NCBI RefSeq assembly: GCF_900110925.1 | Contig: NZ_FOFP01000001.1 | Span: forward strand, 540,799-604,798 | Length of the DNA: 64,000 nucleotides | Source of the DNA: Pseudomonas cuatrocienegasensis | GTDB lineage: Bacteria; Pseudomonadota; Gammaproteobacteria; Pseudomonadales; Pseudomonadaceae | Direction of reading: 5' to 3' | In this document: one piece after another, positions 50,362 to 60,634 of the stretch | How the letters are laid out: each line of letters starts with the position of its first letter | Numbering within the stretch: position 1 is the first letter of the stretch | Position numbers and translations under genes: made by a program | Notes under the pieces: generated by a model | What the model was told of the DNA's origin: nothing | The model's database searches: none | What the model saw: only the letters and a program-made list of their open reading frames with translations

Positions 50362-51774
50362 ATGCTGCGTCCGCTTCTCGTCCTGTGCCTCGCCTTGCTG
50401 CTGCCGATGTCGGCGGTTGCGCGGCTGGCTGGGCCGCCGGAAGTTGCTCGTCCAGCAGCCGCGCGTGACCTGGCGAGTATCCGTGGCAGCGGCGAGTTAC
50501 GCGTACTGGTCAACCAGAGTCGCAACAGTTCGGGGGAGATCAAGGGTCAGAGCATTGGCGTCGAATACCACCGTCTGCGGGCATTCGAGCAGTACCTCAA
50601 CCGTGATGCAGGCGAAGGACGTCGTGTGCGCCTGAAGCTGATCCCCAAGGCCAAGGATCAACTGGTCGGCGCCTTGCAGCGCGGCGAGGGTGACCTGGTT
50701 GCGCCGGGCGAATTGCTCGATACCCGTGGCAGTCATATCAGTGCCAGCGCGGCGATCCGCCGTAATGTGCCGGTGATTATCGTGGGGCGTAAGGGGGATC
50801 GGCGCTACCAGCGCTTCGAACAGATGGCCGGGCGCAGCCTGGCACTGCCTACCGGTAGCGTGGCTGGGGAGGCCATTCGGCTGATCAACCAGGAGCTGCA
50901 GCTGCGCAAACTGGCGCCAATCATCATCGAGTGGGTCGACCCGACACTGGCCATCGAGGATGTGCTGGAAATGGTTCAGGCCGGGATTTTCAGCATGACT
51001 GCAGTCGAGCAGCCGATTGCCGAGCGCTGGGCCAAGGTCATGCCGCGCTTGCGCCTGGAGCCTGCGCTGGTGCTGACCCGCAAGGGCGACATGCGCTGGT
51101 ACCTGCGCCGCGATACCCCCATGCTGGGCTCGGCGATTGACCGATTCCTGGCTGGTTATCGCGCGCCGAGTGATCAGGATGCGGCGTTCCAGCGAGTTTA
51201 CCGACGTCTGTACAAAGTCCACTCGCCGCTCGGACGGGCAGAGCGCCAGCGCCTGGAAAAGGTCCGTCCGGTGCTACAGCGTTATGCGCAGCTGCACGAT
51301 TTCGACTGGCTGGCTCTGGCAGCGGTGGCATTCAAGGAGTCCACGCTCAACCCGGCTGCCCGGGGTGCTGGCGGCGCGACCGGTCTGATGCAGATCACCC
51401 CGGCGGCTGCACGCAGCGTAGGGGTGAGTAACATTGGCGTGCTGGAAAACAATGTTCAGGCCAGCGCCAAGTACCTGGCCATGATCCGCCGCAACTTCTT
51501 CAACAGCCCGCAACTCAATGAGCGTGAGCGGATGGCTTTCGTCCTGGCCGGTTACAACATGGGCCCGCAGCGTGTGCAGAGCATGCGCGCCGAAGCGCGG
51601 CGACGGGGACTCAACCCCAATCAGTGGTTCTTTCAGGTCGAGCGCATCGCCATGGAGCAGGTGGGCATGGGCGTGGTGAGCTATGTTAATGCGGTCAATA
51701 AGTATTACCTGGCATATGACCGCGAGCGCTATGGGTTGGAGGCGCAGTCCCTTAGCTTTAACACGCGCAAGTAA
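50362..51774 (+). CDS. MltF-like lytic transglycosylase with substrate-binding domain
   Basis: A 470-residue exported protein. The signal peptide (LLVLCLALLLPMSAVA) is followed by an SBP_bac_3-like domain (about 40-265, starting IRGSGELRVLVNQS). The C-terminal SLT domain has the catalytic Glu (about 326) in VAFKESTLNPAARG, then GATGLMQITPAAA and LAGYNMGPQRV. This is the MltF architecture, in which the N-terminal module responds to muropeptides. It cleaves peptidoglycan glycan strands. Its length is close to MltF, but I leave the symbol open because paralogs exist. Confidence 0.88.
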   Translation: MLRPLLVLCLALLLPMSAVARLAGPPEVARPAAARDLASIRGSGELRVLVNQSRNSSGEIKGQSIGVEYHRLRAFEQYLNRDAGEGRRVRLKLIPKAKDQLVGALQRGEGDLVAPGELLDTRGSHISASAAIRRNVPVIIVGRKGDRRYQRFEQMAGRSLALPTGSVAGEAIRLINQELQLRKLAPIIIEWVDPTLAIEDVLEMVQAGIFSMTAVEQPIAERWAKVMPRLRLEPALVLTRKGDMRWYLRRDTPMLGSAIDRFLAGYRAPSDQDAAFQRVYRRLYKVHSPLGRAERQRLEKVRPVLQRYAQLHDFDWLALAAVAFKESTLNPAARGAGGATGLMQITPAAARSVGVSNIGVLENNVQASAKYLAMIRRNFFNSPQLNERERMAFVLAGYNMGPQRVQSMRAEARRRGLNPNQWFFQVERIAMEQVGMGVVSYVNAVNKYYLAYDRERYGLEAQSLSFNTRK

Positions 51775-51872
51775 TTTAATTATTCGATCAAATTTAGCGG
51801 AAAATGCCGCTATAAATATCAGTAAATTAATTTACTCTACGGCCATCTCCTCACACACCTAGGACTGCACCC

Positions 51873-52304
51873 ATGAATGCACTGATCAAATCCCTTACCG
51901 CCACCCACGCCGGCTACGGCATTACCGTACTGCGCATCATCGTTGGCCTGACCTTCGTAGCCCATGGCTCGCAGAAGTTGTTTGGCTGGTTCGGTGGTTA
52001 CGGCCTAGAAGGCGTGGCCCAGTGGATGGAAAGTATCGGCCTGGCGCCGGGCTACCTGATGGCTCTGGCCGCTGGTAGCGCCGAGTTCTTTGGCGGCCTG
52101 GCGCTGATCATCGGCCTGCTGGCGCGGCCTGCCGCTGCAGTCCTGGCGGTGACCATGCTTGTGGCCATTGTTACCGTGCACTTGGCTAACGGCTTCTTCA
52201 TGAGCAACAACGGTTACGAGTTTGCTCTGGCCCTGCTCGCCGCCAGTGTCGCGATTGCCTTTGAAGGGGCTGGCAAACTGTCCGTGGACAAGCGTCTGGC
52301 ATAA
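51873..52304 (+). CDS. DoxX family membrane protein
   Basis: A 143-residue protein with four predicted membrane spans. The DoxX signature is in VLRIIVGLTFVAHGSQKLFGWFGG near the N-terminus, with LALIIGLLARPAAAVLAVTMLVAIVTVH in the middle. DoxX-like proteins occur in respiratory or thiol-stress contexts, but the function is not established. It is preceded by an AT-rich leader with a small hairpin (TAGCGG / CCGCTA at 51795-51812) and ended by a strong terminator. Confidence 0.9.
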   Translation: MNALIKSLTATHAGYGITVLRIIVGLTFVAHGSQKLFGWFGGYGLEGVAQWMESIGLAPGYLMALAAGSAEFFGGLALIIGLLARPAAAVLAVTMLVAIVTVHLANGFFMSNNGYEFALALLAASVAIAFEGAGKLSVDKRLA

Positions 52305-52319
52305 GTCAAGGTGCAGTCC

Positions 52320-52344
52320 AAGGCCCGCCGCGTGCGGGCCTTTT
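52320..52344 (+). terminator. Rho-independent terminator after doxX
   Basis: AAGGCCCGC (52320-52328), loop CGCGT, GCGGGCCTT (52334-52342) continuing into TTTT. It probably also serves the convergent lipase chaperone gene, which ends at 52349. Confidence 0.88.
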
Positions 52345-52348
52345 GTGT

Positions 52349-53374
52349 TCAGGGGCTGCGTTGCGCACGGGCGGCCGCGAGTTCGGCGGCGGCTTCCAAA
52401 CGCAGTCGCTCGCGCTCATCGAAGCGGCTGTCCGCCAGCTCGCGGATTGCCTGGCGTTGCTGTGCAGCGGGCATGTCGGTATTGGCCTCGATGGCCTGCT
52501 TTGCCGCTAGGTAATCGCCGACGCGGCGCTGCCAGTCCTGGCGCTGGCTGTCGAGCGCTTCGAGACGTGTTGTGGCTTCACTGCCGACCATCTGTTGGCG
52601 CAACTGGCGGACGGCACTGGCCGGAGCGCCCGCGGCCTTGAGTGTGGCCGTTTGCTGACGCAGATCCTGCTGCAATTGCGGCAGGATGGTGTCCTCGGCC
52701 TGCTCGCCCAGGCCGGCTCGTAGGGCGTCGACCGCGGCGGCCTTGGCGGCGGGATCCAGCGTGGGGTCGCGAATAATCGCCAGGCGCTGCAGGGTAAAGC
52801 GGTTGTAAGCTTCCTCACGAGCAAAGAACGCTTCATGGGCTTCGGGGCTGAACAGTTGCACGCGCAGTGCTTGTACAGCCTCTTCACGGGCGCGCAGGGC
52901 ATCCATATTCGCCATGGCGGGGAGAGACTGTTCGAGCAGCACCAGTTCACGCTTGTAAGCCAGGTAAGTGTCGAGCAAGGCCAAGGCCTCTGCGCGCGCC
53001 GGCTCGCCGAGTTGTGCCGTGATATAGGCCTGTAGGCGCGCCACACTCTGGCGCAGCGAATTTTCGCCCAGAGCGGCCAGGAAGTAGTCGAACAGCCGCC
53101 GTGTCTCCTCGGTTATCAGCAGATGGCCCTGCTCATCGACGCGCAACTGGCCATCGACTGCCGTGCCATTGAATGATGGGGGTAAAGCGGGCACTGCAAC
53201 CGGTAACGGTGCTGGCGCGGGCACACCATTTGCTGTGCTTGTGGGGGCAGGCTGGACCGCTGCTGGAGAGGCCAGCGCAGGCAGTTCGGGCGGGCCAGGA
53301 GACTGGCTGAGCAACAGCAGCAGGCAGGCAACAAACAGCAGCGGCAGGGCGATCAGCAACGTCTTCAACGGCAT
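52349..53374 (-). CDS. lifO: Lipase-specific foldase (lipase chaperone)
   Basis: A 341-residue steric chaperone. An N-terminal membrane anchor (about 5-23) and a Pro/Ala-rich linker (about 25-65) precede a helical extended arm. The foldase signature is [13 protein letters not shown] (92-104), matching the Rx1x2FDY(F/C)L(S/T)A consensus needed to activate the lipase. It lies 43 bases downstream of the lipase gene, the standard lipA-lifO operon. It folds LipA in the periplasm before type II secretion. Confidence 0.95.
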   Translation of the reverse strand: MPLKTLLIALPLLFVACLLLLLSQSPGPPELPALASPAAVQPAPTSTANGVPAPAPLPVAVPALPPSFNGTAVDGQLRVDEQGHLLITEETRRLFDYFLAALGENSLRQSVARLQAYITAQLGEPARAEALALLDTYLAYKRELVLLEQSLPAMANMDALRAREEAVQALRVQLFSPEAHEAFFAREEAYNRFTLQRLAIIRDPTLDPAAKAAAVDALRAGLGEQAEDTILPQLQQDLRQQTATLKAAGAPASAVRQLRQQMVGSEATTRLEALDSQRQDWQRRVGDYLAAKQAIEANTDMPAAQQRQAIRELADSRFDERERLRLEAAAELAAARAQRSP

Positions 53375-53417
53375 CGCAGAGGTACCAGAGGTGCAGGGGC
53401 CGTAGCCCCTGAGTTTA

Positions 53418-54482
<1,065 letters not shown>

Positions 54483-54637
54483 CTACTATCAGCTCTTACG
54501 GCTGGTTGCAGCGATCGTCGCTGATCGAGTCGTTATTGCCAGCGTTACCGAGGGAAACATGCGAGCTCTTGGTGCGCTACTTCTGACCGCCTCTGGCGTC
54601 CGTGCAGGGCCTTGTGCTGCCTGCTTTACAGGCTGTG

Positions 54638-54667
54638 TTGACAGCGCGCCCGGCGCTTCTCTAGGAT
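54638..54667 (+). promoter_or_regulatory. Near-consensus sigma-70 promoter for the structured leader
   Basis: TTGACA (54638-54643), an 18-base spacer, then TAGGAT (54662-54667). Initiation would fall at about 54673-54676, exactly at the first predicted stem of the leader. It is one of the best sigma-70 matches seen in the window. Confidence 0.7.
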
Positions 54668-54673
54668 GCCGTT

Positions 54674-54829
54674 CTGCGCCGATTTAAACAGCTACTTGCG
54701 GGGCGCCGGGTGACTGCTGAAGCAGCACCCTGAGAAGCAGCCAAAGGCGCTTCGAAATACCGCTAAAGCGCTGGTTCGGTGTCGCCTCTCACCGCAGCCC
54801 AGCGGGATTTCTGAGGCGGAGACATCAGC
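54674..54829 (+). ncRNA. Structured 5' leader, candidate riboswitch or RNA regulator
   Basis: The ~156-base leader can form several stems: GCGCC (54676-54680)/GGCGC (54702-54706); a long hairpin GGGTG-A-CTGC-TGAA-GCAG-CACCC (54708-54730); and GCGCTT (54747-54752)/AAGCGC (54766-54771). Near the gene, TCGCCTC (54782-54788) can pair with GAGGCGG (54813-54819) and cover the Shine-Dalgarno GGAG. Alternatively CGCTGG/CCAGCG (54769-54774/54799-54804) and CGGTG/CACCG (54777-54781/54790-54794) form a rival hairpin that holds TCGCCTC in its loop. This suggests translational switching. The 5' part superficially recalls SAM-II (a stem with ATTT and TTGC in the loop, later GCTAAA), but I cannot assign a class. 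Confidence 0.5.
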
Positions 54830-55132
54830 ATGACCCACCCCCAACCCCTGTTTCGTCTGGCGCCGCTTACTTCAGGCTTAGGCCGCACGAACCCTAAAGT
54901 GCTGCTCGGCGGCGGCCACCAGCCGACACTGCTGCGCTACCTCGATGGCTGGCCACGCCACTGCCCACGCGCTTTTCTGATCCAGTTCGTCCGCGATGAT
55001 GACTCGCTGGCCCGTTTTGCCAGCGACAGTTTTGACATGGCTGTGCTGCAAGCGCCCAGCGCTGAACAACTCGACAGTTGTGTGCGCGACCTGGTCAGGG
55101 TGGCGCGCCAAGGCCTGATTACTCGCCGCTGA
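54830..55132 (+). CDS. Small protein of unknown function, methyltransferase-like tail
   Basis: A 100-residue protein. GGAG lies 8 bases before the ATG, inside a predicted hairpin. The sequence contains NPKVLLGGGHQPTLLRYL, which resembles a glycine-rich methyltransferase motif I, and DSFDMAVLQAP and DLVRVARQGLITRR, which resemble the end of a class I methyltransferase core or DUF6231-like proteins. It is too short for a whole methyltransferase. No signal peptide or membrane span. It lies alone between lipA (divergent) and greB (convergent). Confidence 0.65.
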   Translation: MTHPQPLFRLAPLTSGLGRTNPKVLLGGGHQPTLLRYLDGWPRHCPRAFLIQFVRDDDSLARFASDSFDMAVLQAPSAEQLDSCVRDLVRVARQGLITRR

Positions 55133-55142
55133 GCAACAGACC

Positions 55143-55640
55143 CTAAAGATAGTCGATTGCGACGACGTACCAGCAGGCCTCACCAGTCGGCGTTTGCACG
55201 CGTACCTCGGCATCCAGCTGCTTGCCCACCAGCGCCCGAGCCAGGGGCGAGTCGATACTGATCAGGCCTTGTTTGAGATCGAGCTCGTCCGGGCCGACGA
55301 TCCGGTAACGGGCTTGTTCGCCCTGTTCGTCTTCCAGGGTGACCCAGGCGCCGAAGTAGACCTTGCTGGCATCGCTGGGGCGGGCGCTGACGACCTTGAG
55401 GCTTTCCAGGCGCTTGGTCAGAAAACGCACGCGGCTGTCGATCTCGCGCAGCATCTTCTTGCCATAGGTGTATTCGGCGTTTTCCGAGCGATCGCCCTGG
55501 GCTGCGGCCTCACTGACCGATTGGGTGACCTGGGGCCGGCGCACATGCCACAACTCATGTAATTCGGCGCGCAGCCGAGCCTCGCCCTCTGGGGTGATCA
55601 AGGGCGTGCCGGCGCTGCGCGGGGGACGGTAACGGCTCAT
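55143..55640 (-). CDS. greB: Transcription elongation factor GreB
   Basis: A 165-residue Gre factor that enters the RNA polymerase secondary channel and stimulates cleavage of backtracked RNA. The N-terminal coiled coil carries the acidic tip [17 protein letters not shown], and the C-terminal FKBP-like domain has [18 protein letters not shown] and [16 protein letters not shown]. The extra N-terminal MSRYRPP and [13 protein letters not shown] with [17 protein letters not shown] order favour GreB over GreA. Its start lies 34 bases from the end of the ABC permease gene. Confidence 0.94.
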   Translation of the reverse strand: MSRYRPPRSAGTPLITPEGEARLRAELHELWHVRRPQVTQSVSEAAAQGDRSENAEYTYGKKMLREIDSRVRFLTKRLESLKVVSARPSDASKVYFGAWVTLEDEQGEQARYRIVGPDELDLKQGLISIDSPLARALVGKQLDAEVRVQTPTGEACWYVVAIDYL

Positions 55641-55674
55641 CGATCTTCCGCCTGCTGAAAAGGGCGCGAGTCTA

Positions 55675-58179
55675 TCAGCCCTCGCGCAGTACCGTCAGCG
55701 GGCTGGCATTGAGTGCTCGGCGGGTGCCGATGATGCCGGCGCCCCCCACCAGCAGCGCACCGATCAGCGGCAGAACCAGCAGCCAGGGGTGCGGTTGCCA
55801 GTCGAGCTGGAAGGCGTAGCGGTACAGCAAATAGCTGATCAGCTCGCAGCCCAGTGCCGCCAAGACACCGCTGGCACCGCCCAACAAACCGAACTCGGCA
55901 CGCCGGGCCTTGATCAGCAGGCGCCGTTCGGCACCTAGAGCACGCAGCAGGGCGCCTTGGCGAATACGTTCGTCGAGGGTCGCTTGCAGCCCGGCGAACA
56001 GTACGGTCAAGCCAGCAGCGAGGACGAACAGCAGGACGAACTCGATGGCCAGGGTGACCTGGGCAAGGATGCTGCGCAGTTGCGCCAGCAGCGCTTCGAC
56101 CTGCAGCAGGGTCGCCGAGGGGAAGGCCCGCGACAGGCTTACCAGCTCACGCTCCTGCTGGGGCGGCAGGTAGAAGCTGGTGAGGTAGGTGACCGGCAGA
56201 TCCTGCAGGGTGCCTGGCTGGAAGATCATGTAGAAGTTGGGCTGGAAGCTGTTCCAGTCCACTTCGCGCAGGTTGCGCACGACCACTTCGCGTTCGGCGC
56301 CGCCGATCATAAAGGTAAGGCGGTCGCCCAGGTTGAGTTGCAGGCTCTCGGCCAGCTCGGACTCAACCGACACGCCGGGTGTCTGATCGCCGTTGTCGCC
56401 TGTCCACCAGGTGCCCGCGACCAGGTTATTGCTGGTCGGCAGTTCCGCAGCCCAGGTCAGGCTCAGGTCGCGGCGAATCGCGCGATCACCTTGCGAGTCT
56501 TTGCTGACGTGCTGGTTGACGGGCTCTCCATTCACCTGGGTCAAGCGTCCTGGTACTACTGGGTAAAGGGGCGCAGGTTCCGGTGACAGCTCGGCCAGGC
56601 GCGCGGCGAAGGCGTCCTTGTCGTCCGGCAAGATGTTCAGGGCGAAGTGGTTGGGTGCGCGTTCCGGCAACTGGTCTTGCCAGGTGTCGAGCAATTCGCC
56701 ACGCAACAAGGCGATCAGCGCCATGGCCAGGAGGATCAGGCCAAATGCCAGGGATTGCCCCGCGGCAGCCAGGGGGTGGCGCAGCAACTGGCCCAGGCCC
56801 AGGCGCCAGGGCAGGGGCGCACGGGCCAGCAGGCGGCGCAGGCTTTGCAGCCCCAGCAGTAACAGGCCGCCAAGGATTATCGCGGTCAGCAGGCCGCCGC
56901 CGAGCAGCGCCAGGGTCAGCGGCAGATCCAGGCTCAGGCGCCACATGATCAGGCCAAGTGCGAGCAAGGCAGTGCCATAGACGAGCCAGGAGCTGGCCGG
57001 CACCGGCAGCAGGTCACGGCGCAGTACACGCAGTGGCGGCACCCGGCCCAGTGCGGCCAGCGGTGGCAGGGCGAAACCCGCCAGGGCTACCAGGCCGGTG
57101 GCCATGCCAGCCAGGGCTGGGCCGATACCGCCAGGAGGAATTTGCGCGGGCAGCAGACCATGCAAGGCCTGGAACAGCGCAAGCTGGGCCAGCCAGCCGA
57201 TCAGGGCACCCAGGCTGCTGGCCGCCAGGCCTAGCAACGCCAGTTGCAGGCTGAATAGTCCCAGCGCCTGGTTGCGGGACAGGCCGAGGCAGCGCAGCAG
57301 GGCGCTGGCATCGAAACGCCGAGCGGCAAAGCGTGCAGCCGACAGCGCCACGGCAACGCCCGCCAATAGCACAGCGGCGAGGCTGGCGAGGTTCAGGTAG
57401 CGTTCGGCACGATCGAGGGCGCCGCCAACCTGACGGTTACCGTCGCGCGCGTCTTCCATTCGTTGGTGTGGCTCGAGGCCAGGCGTCACGGCCTGGCGAT
57501 AGGCTGCCAGAGCTTCCGGCGTGCCGCGCCACATTTCCCGGTAGCGCACGCGGCTGCCGGGCTGGATGACCCCGGTGGCCTCCAGGTCATCCAGGTGCAT
57601 CAGTACATGGGGGGTGAGGCTGTAGAAGTCCCCGGCCTCATCCGGCAGATAGGTCAGCACGCGGGTCAGGTGCAGGCGTTTGCTGCCTACCTCGATCCAG
57701 TCGCCCACCTGCAACTCCAGGGCGGCGAACAGTCGTGCCTCGGCCCAGGCTTCGCCCGGCGCCGGGCCCGTGCTGACGGCTTCCTCGCCATACAGCTCGC
57801 CGGCGCTCTTGAGCTGGCCACGCAACGGATAGCCATTATCGGCGGCCTTGATGCTGGCCAACTGAATGCCTTGTTCGCCGGCGATGACACTGGAAAATTC
57901 AACCAGCTCAGCGTGGTCGAGCCCCTGATCCCGACCGGCTTGCACCTGCTCGGCACGGGCCGGGGAGCTGCCACGCAGTACCAGGTCGGCACCGAGGAAC
58001 TCGGTCGCGCGCATGCTCATACCGTCGTTCAGGCGTGCGCCGAAATAGCCGATGGCGGTGCTCGAGGCGACCGCGACGATCAAGGCGAAGAACAGCACCC
58101 GCAATTCGCCGGCGCGCGCATCACGCAGCAGTTGGCGCGCGGCCAGGGCCAGCAGTCGGGTAAAGGGCAACTGGGTCAT
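55675..58179 (-). CDS. ABC transporter permease, FtsX/MacB-type (YbbP-like)
   Basis: An 834-residue membrane protein with an N-terminal span, a large periplasmic domain (about 40-250), two FtsX-type membrane blocks (about 260-500 and 700-830) and a second periplasmic domain with [19 protein letters not shown]. This matches E. coli YbbP, the permease of a YbbA-YbbP export system next to TesA. It is coupled to the ATPase gene (TGATG). The substrate is unknown; lipid or lipoprotein handling is suggested by the tesA neighbour. Confidence 0.9.
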   Translation of the reverse strand: MTQLPFTRLLALAARQLLRDARAGELRVLFFALIVAVASSTAIGYFGARLNDGMSMRATEFLGADLVLRGSSPARAEQVQAGRDQGLDHAELVEFSSVIAGEQGIQLASIKAADNGYPLRGQLKSAGELYGEEAVSTGPAPGEAWAEARLFAALELQVGDWIEVGSKRLHLTRVLTYLPDEAGDFYSLTPHVLMHLDDLEATGVIQPGSRVRYREMWRGTPEALAAYRQAVTPGLEPHQRMEDARDGNRQVGGALDRAERYLNLASLAAVLLAGVAVALSAARFAARRFDASALLRCLGLSRNQALGLFSLQLALLGLAASSLGALIGWLAQLALFQALHGLLPAQIPPGGIGPALAGMATGLVALAGFALPPLAALGRVPPLRVLRRDLLPVPASSWLVYGTALLALGLIMWRLSLDLPLTLALLGGGLLTAIILGGLLLLGLQSLRRLLARAPLPWRLGLGQLLRHPLAAAGQSLAFGLILLAMALIALLRGELLDTWQDQLPERAPNHFALNILPDDKDAFAARLAELSPEPAPLYPVVPGRLTQVNGEPVNQHVSKDSQGDRAIRRDLSLTWAAELPTSNNLVAGTWWTGDNGDQTPGVSVESELAESLQLNLGDRLTFMIGGAEREVVVRNLREVDWNSFQPNFYMIFQPGTLQDLPVTYLTSFYLPPQQERELVSLSRAFPSATLLQVEALLAQLRSILAQVTLAIEFVLLFVLAAGLTVLFAGLQATLDERIRQGALLRALGAERRLLIKARRAEFGLLGGASGVLAALGCELISYLLYRYAFQLDWQPHPWLLVLPLIGALLVGGAGIIGTRRALNASPLTVLREG

Positions 58180-58862
58180 CAGGGTTCCACCTGATCGACC
58201 AGATGGCCGCCTTCAAGACGGATCAGCCGGCGGCAGCGATGGGCCAGGCGTTCGTCGTGGGTCACCAATACCAAGGTGGCGCCGCGTTCGCTGTTCAGCT
58301 CGAACAGCAGATCACTGATGCGCTCGCCGGTGTGACTGTCGAGGTTGCCAGTCGGTTCATCGGCGAACAGCACGTCCGGCTCGGCAGCGAAGGCACGGGC
58401 GATGGCCACCCGCTGTTGCTCACCGCCCGACAACTGCCGTGGGTAATGGCCGAGGCGCTGACCCAGGCCGACGCGTTCGAGCAGGCCACGGGCAACGCTG
58501 CGGGCATCGCTGCGACCTTCCAGCTCCAGCGGCAGCATGACGTTTTCCAGGGCATTGAGGCTGTCGAGCAACTGGAACGACTGGAACACGAACCCTACGT
58601 GTTCGGCGCGCACCTTGGCGCGGCGGTCTTCATCCAGGCTGCTGAGATCATGCCCGGCAAGGGTGACGCTGCCCGAACTCGGCAGATCGAGGCCGGCGAG
58701 CAGGCCCAGCAAGGTAGATTTGCCCGACCCGGAAGCGCCGACGATGGCCAGGCTGTCGCCGCGGGCCAGATCGAGTGAAAGATCGTGCAGGATGGCCAAC
58801 TCGCCTTCCGTGCTCGGAACCACTTTGCTAAGGTTCTGGGCCTTAAGAATGCTAGAGCTCAT
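58179..58862 (-). CDS. ABC transporter ATP-binding protein (YbbA-like)
   Basis: A 227-residue ABC ATPase of the LolD/MacB class. Walker A is [16 protein letters not shown], the signature is [15 protein letters not shown], Walker B is [13 protein letters not shown], and the H-loop is [10 protein letters not shown] chose the ATG at 58862 ([13 protein letters not shown]); longer upstream frames run through the divergent tesA start. It is the first gene of the operon with the YbbP-like permease. Only 10 bases separate its start from the tesA start. Confidence 0.93.
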   Translation of the reverse strand: MSSSILKAQNLSKVVPSTEGELAILHDLSLDLARGDSLAIVGASGSGKSTLLGLLAGLDLPSSGSVTLAGHDLSSLDEDRRAKVRAEHVGFVFQSFQLLDSLNALENVMLPLELEGRSDARSVARGLLERVGLGQRLGHYPRQLSGGEQQRVAIARAFAAEPDVLFADEPTGNLDSHTGERISDLLFELNSERGATLVLVTHDERLAHRCRRLIRLEGGHLVDQVEP

Positions 58863-58872
58863 GGAGAATCCA

Positions 58873-59478
58873 ATGCGTGCAGGGTTGATGAGTGCGGCCT
58901 TCGGCCTGTTGATCTGGGGGCAAACCGCGCTGGCGGGCAGCATACTGGTGGTGGGCGATAGTATCAGCGCCGCTTTTGGCCTGGATACCCGCCAAGGCTG
59001 GGTCGCTTTGCTGGAAAAACGCCTGGATGAACAGGGTTTCGAGCACCCGGTGGTGAACGCCTCGATTAGCGGCGACACCAGTGCTGGCGGGGCCGCCAGG
59101 CTGCCGGCACTGCTTCGCAGTCATAGCCCGGAGGTGGTGATTATCGAGCTGGGAGGCAACGACGGACTGCGTGGTTTACCCCCGGCGCAATTGCAACAGA
59201 ATCTTGCGTCCATGGTTCGCCAGTCACAAGAGGCAGGGGCTAAGGTGCTGTTGCTCGGCATGTTGCTGCCGCCGAACTATGGCGAGCGCTATATCACCGC
59301 CTTTGCCCAGACCTTCAAGACAGTCGCCGAAGAGACCGACTCTGCCTTGGTGCCTTTTGTGCTGGAGGGCATAGGCGGCGTGCCTTCCATGATGCAGGAC
59401 GATGGTATCCATCCTGCCCTTGATGCTCAGCCCGTGTTACTTGATAACGTTTGGCCGGCACTCAAACCATTGCTCTGA
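58873..59478 (+). CDS. tesA: Multifunctional acyl-CoA thioesterase I / lysophospholipase TesA
   Basis: A 201-residue SGNH hydrolase. The signal peptide (MRAGLMSAAFGLLIWGQTALA) shows periplasmic export. Block I is ILVVGDSISAAFG (Ser30); block II glycine is in SISGDTSAGG; block III is ELGGNDGLRG; block V is DDGIHP with the Asp-His pair. It hydrolyses acyl-CoA, esters and lysophospholipids. GGAG lies 8 bases before the ATG at 58873. It is divergent from the ABC exporter genes, as in E. coli tesA-ybbA. Confidence 0.95.
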   Translation: MRAGLMSAAFGLLIWGQTALAGSILVVGDSISAAFGLDTRQGWVALLEKRLDEQGFEHPVVNASISGDTSAGGAARLPALLRSHSPEVVIIELGGNDGLRGLPPAQLQQNLASMVRQSQEAGAKVLLLGMLLPPNYGERYITAFAQTFKTVAEETDSALVPFVLEGIGGVPSMMQDDGIHPALDAQPVLLDNVWPALKPLL

Positions 59479-59662
59479 TGCAGTCCTAATGAGGTCAGGA
59501 GGAGACATCTTAGCGGGTGTCTCCCTGAGTTCGTCAACTGGATTTTCTAACAGACGTTGAACATCTTTCTAACACTCAAGGCCTCTGGGACGGGTGTTCT
59601 GGGCGTGTCGTTGAGGGTGGGCATGGGGGTAAACAGGCAGGGTTTCTTATTGAGAAGGGGGC

Positions 59663-60553
59663 TCAGATTTTTGGCCCATTTTTTACTGAGGTGCTTGGAA
59701 TGGGCACGATGCTTTGTGGTTCGACACCATCAGTTGCCAGCAGCCTGTTAAACAACTCTTGTTCTGCTGCGTAAGGCTTGTGCATCTTCTGTGTAGCAAA
59801 GAAGGCAGAAAGGTAGCCTGCAATCGCGTGGCTAACGGCGCAAAGGATATCCACAAGCTGCTTACCTGTTGCATCGCTAAAGTCATCAACAGTTGCTTCA
59901 TCGGGCAGATAGGCTTGGTAGAAATAGTCCACCCCGTACGGAGACCCGTGAATGATTTCCGATGAGGTTGAATAGATGAGTGCATAGGCGGCAAGCAGAC
60001 GACTTCCTGCTTTACTGCCCGCCAGTTGGCCAACGACACGAATGCGGCTTGGTACATCCAGCTTGGTCCAAACACCATTACCCCGTCCTTCAAACTCTGG
60101 GAGTTCAGGACTTACCGTGTTGCTGTCTGAGTCCTGAGCAGAGAGTTGAAGGGAGAAATCCCCGCTACCAACGCTTCTGTTGGTGTGTTTCCACCGGGCA
60201 TAACTGACATAGCGCGATGCACGCTCTGCAACATGGTCGCTCTCGGCGAGCAGAAAGGCTGCATTTATGAAGGATTCAACAGCGCTTCGGGCGATAGGGT
60301 AGAGGTCTCGTACTGGGATTCCGCGCCACTCAGAGCATTTCAGAACCGTTTGGATTGACTGGCCTGCACACATGGCAATGTTTTGGGATGTCCGCAGCTT
60401 GGCGGCGCCTATAGCGCAGCTCAAATGCTCCTCCTCGTACATCAAGGTCCCCTGGGTGGTGACATAGAGGCTCAGTGTCAACAGCTTCGATTGGTCTTTC
60501 AGGATCGCTTTCAGCGCTGCCAATTGCTCGGCGCTGCAGCTTTGCTCGATCAT
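59663..60553 (-). CDS. DUF5677-like protein of unknown function
   Basis: A 296-residue, largely helical protein. ARSAVESFINAAFLLAES and a late SEIIHGSPYG are reminiscent of DUF5677 proteins, where a conserved His lies at the end of a helical bundle. I see no Rx4-6H motif that would mark an active HEPN ribonuclease. Codon use is less GC-biased than the core genome, so acquisition by transfer is likely. It is divergent from a PIN-domain gene with only ~80 bases between starts, which suggests joint regulation. The function is unknown. Confidence 0.65.
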   Translation of the reverse strand: MIEQSCSAEQLAALKAILKDQSKLLTLSLYVTTQGTLMYEEEHLSCAIGAAKLRTSQNIAMCAGQSIQTVLKCSEWRGIPVRDLYPIARSAVESFINAAFLLAESDHVAERASRYVSYARWKHTNRSVGSGDFSLQLSAQDSDSNTVSPELPEFEGRGNGVWTKLDVPSRIRVVGQLAGSKAGSRLLAAYALIYSTSSEIIHGSPYGVDYFYQAYLPDEATVDDFSDATGKQLVDILCAVSHAIAGYLSAFFATQKMHKPYAAEQELFNRLLATDGVEPQSIVPIPSTSVKNGPKI

Positions 60554-60634
60554 CGCTTTTCACTCCGCAGACGATGTAAAAATGCACTTCCCGTGTGGCA
60601 CTGCTGCATCACATACAACCAGAGTTGGAGCCCT

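Noticed and set aside
54674..54780. TPP riboswitch, because of a CTGAGAAG sequence
   Set aside because: The second TPP-binding half (ACCTGAT and the conserved 3' sequence) is absent.
59663..60553. HEPN ribonuclease
   Set aside because: No Rx4-6H catalytic motif is visible; only a general helical DUF5677-like pattern is seen.
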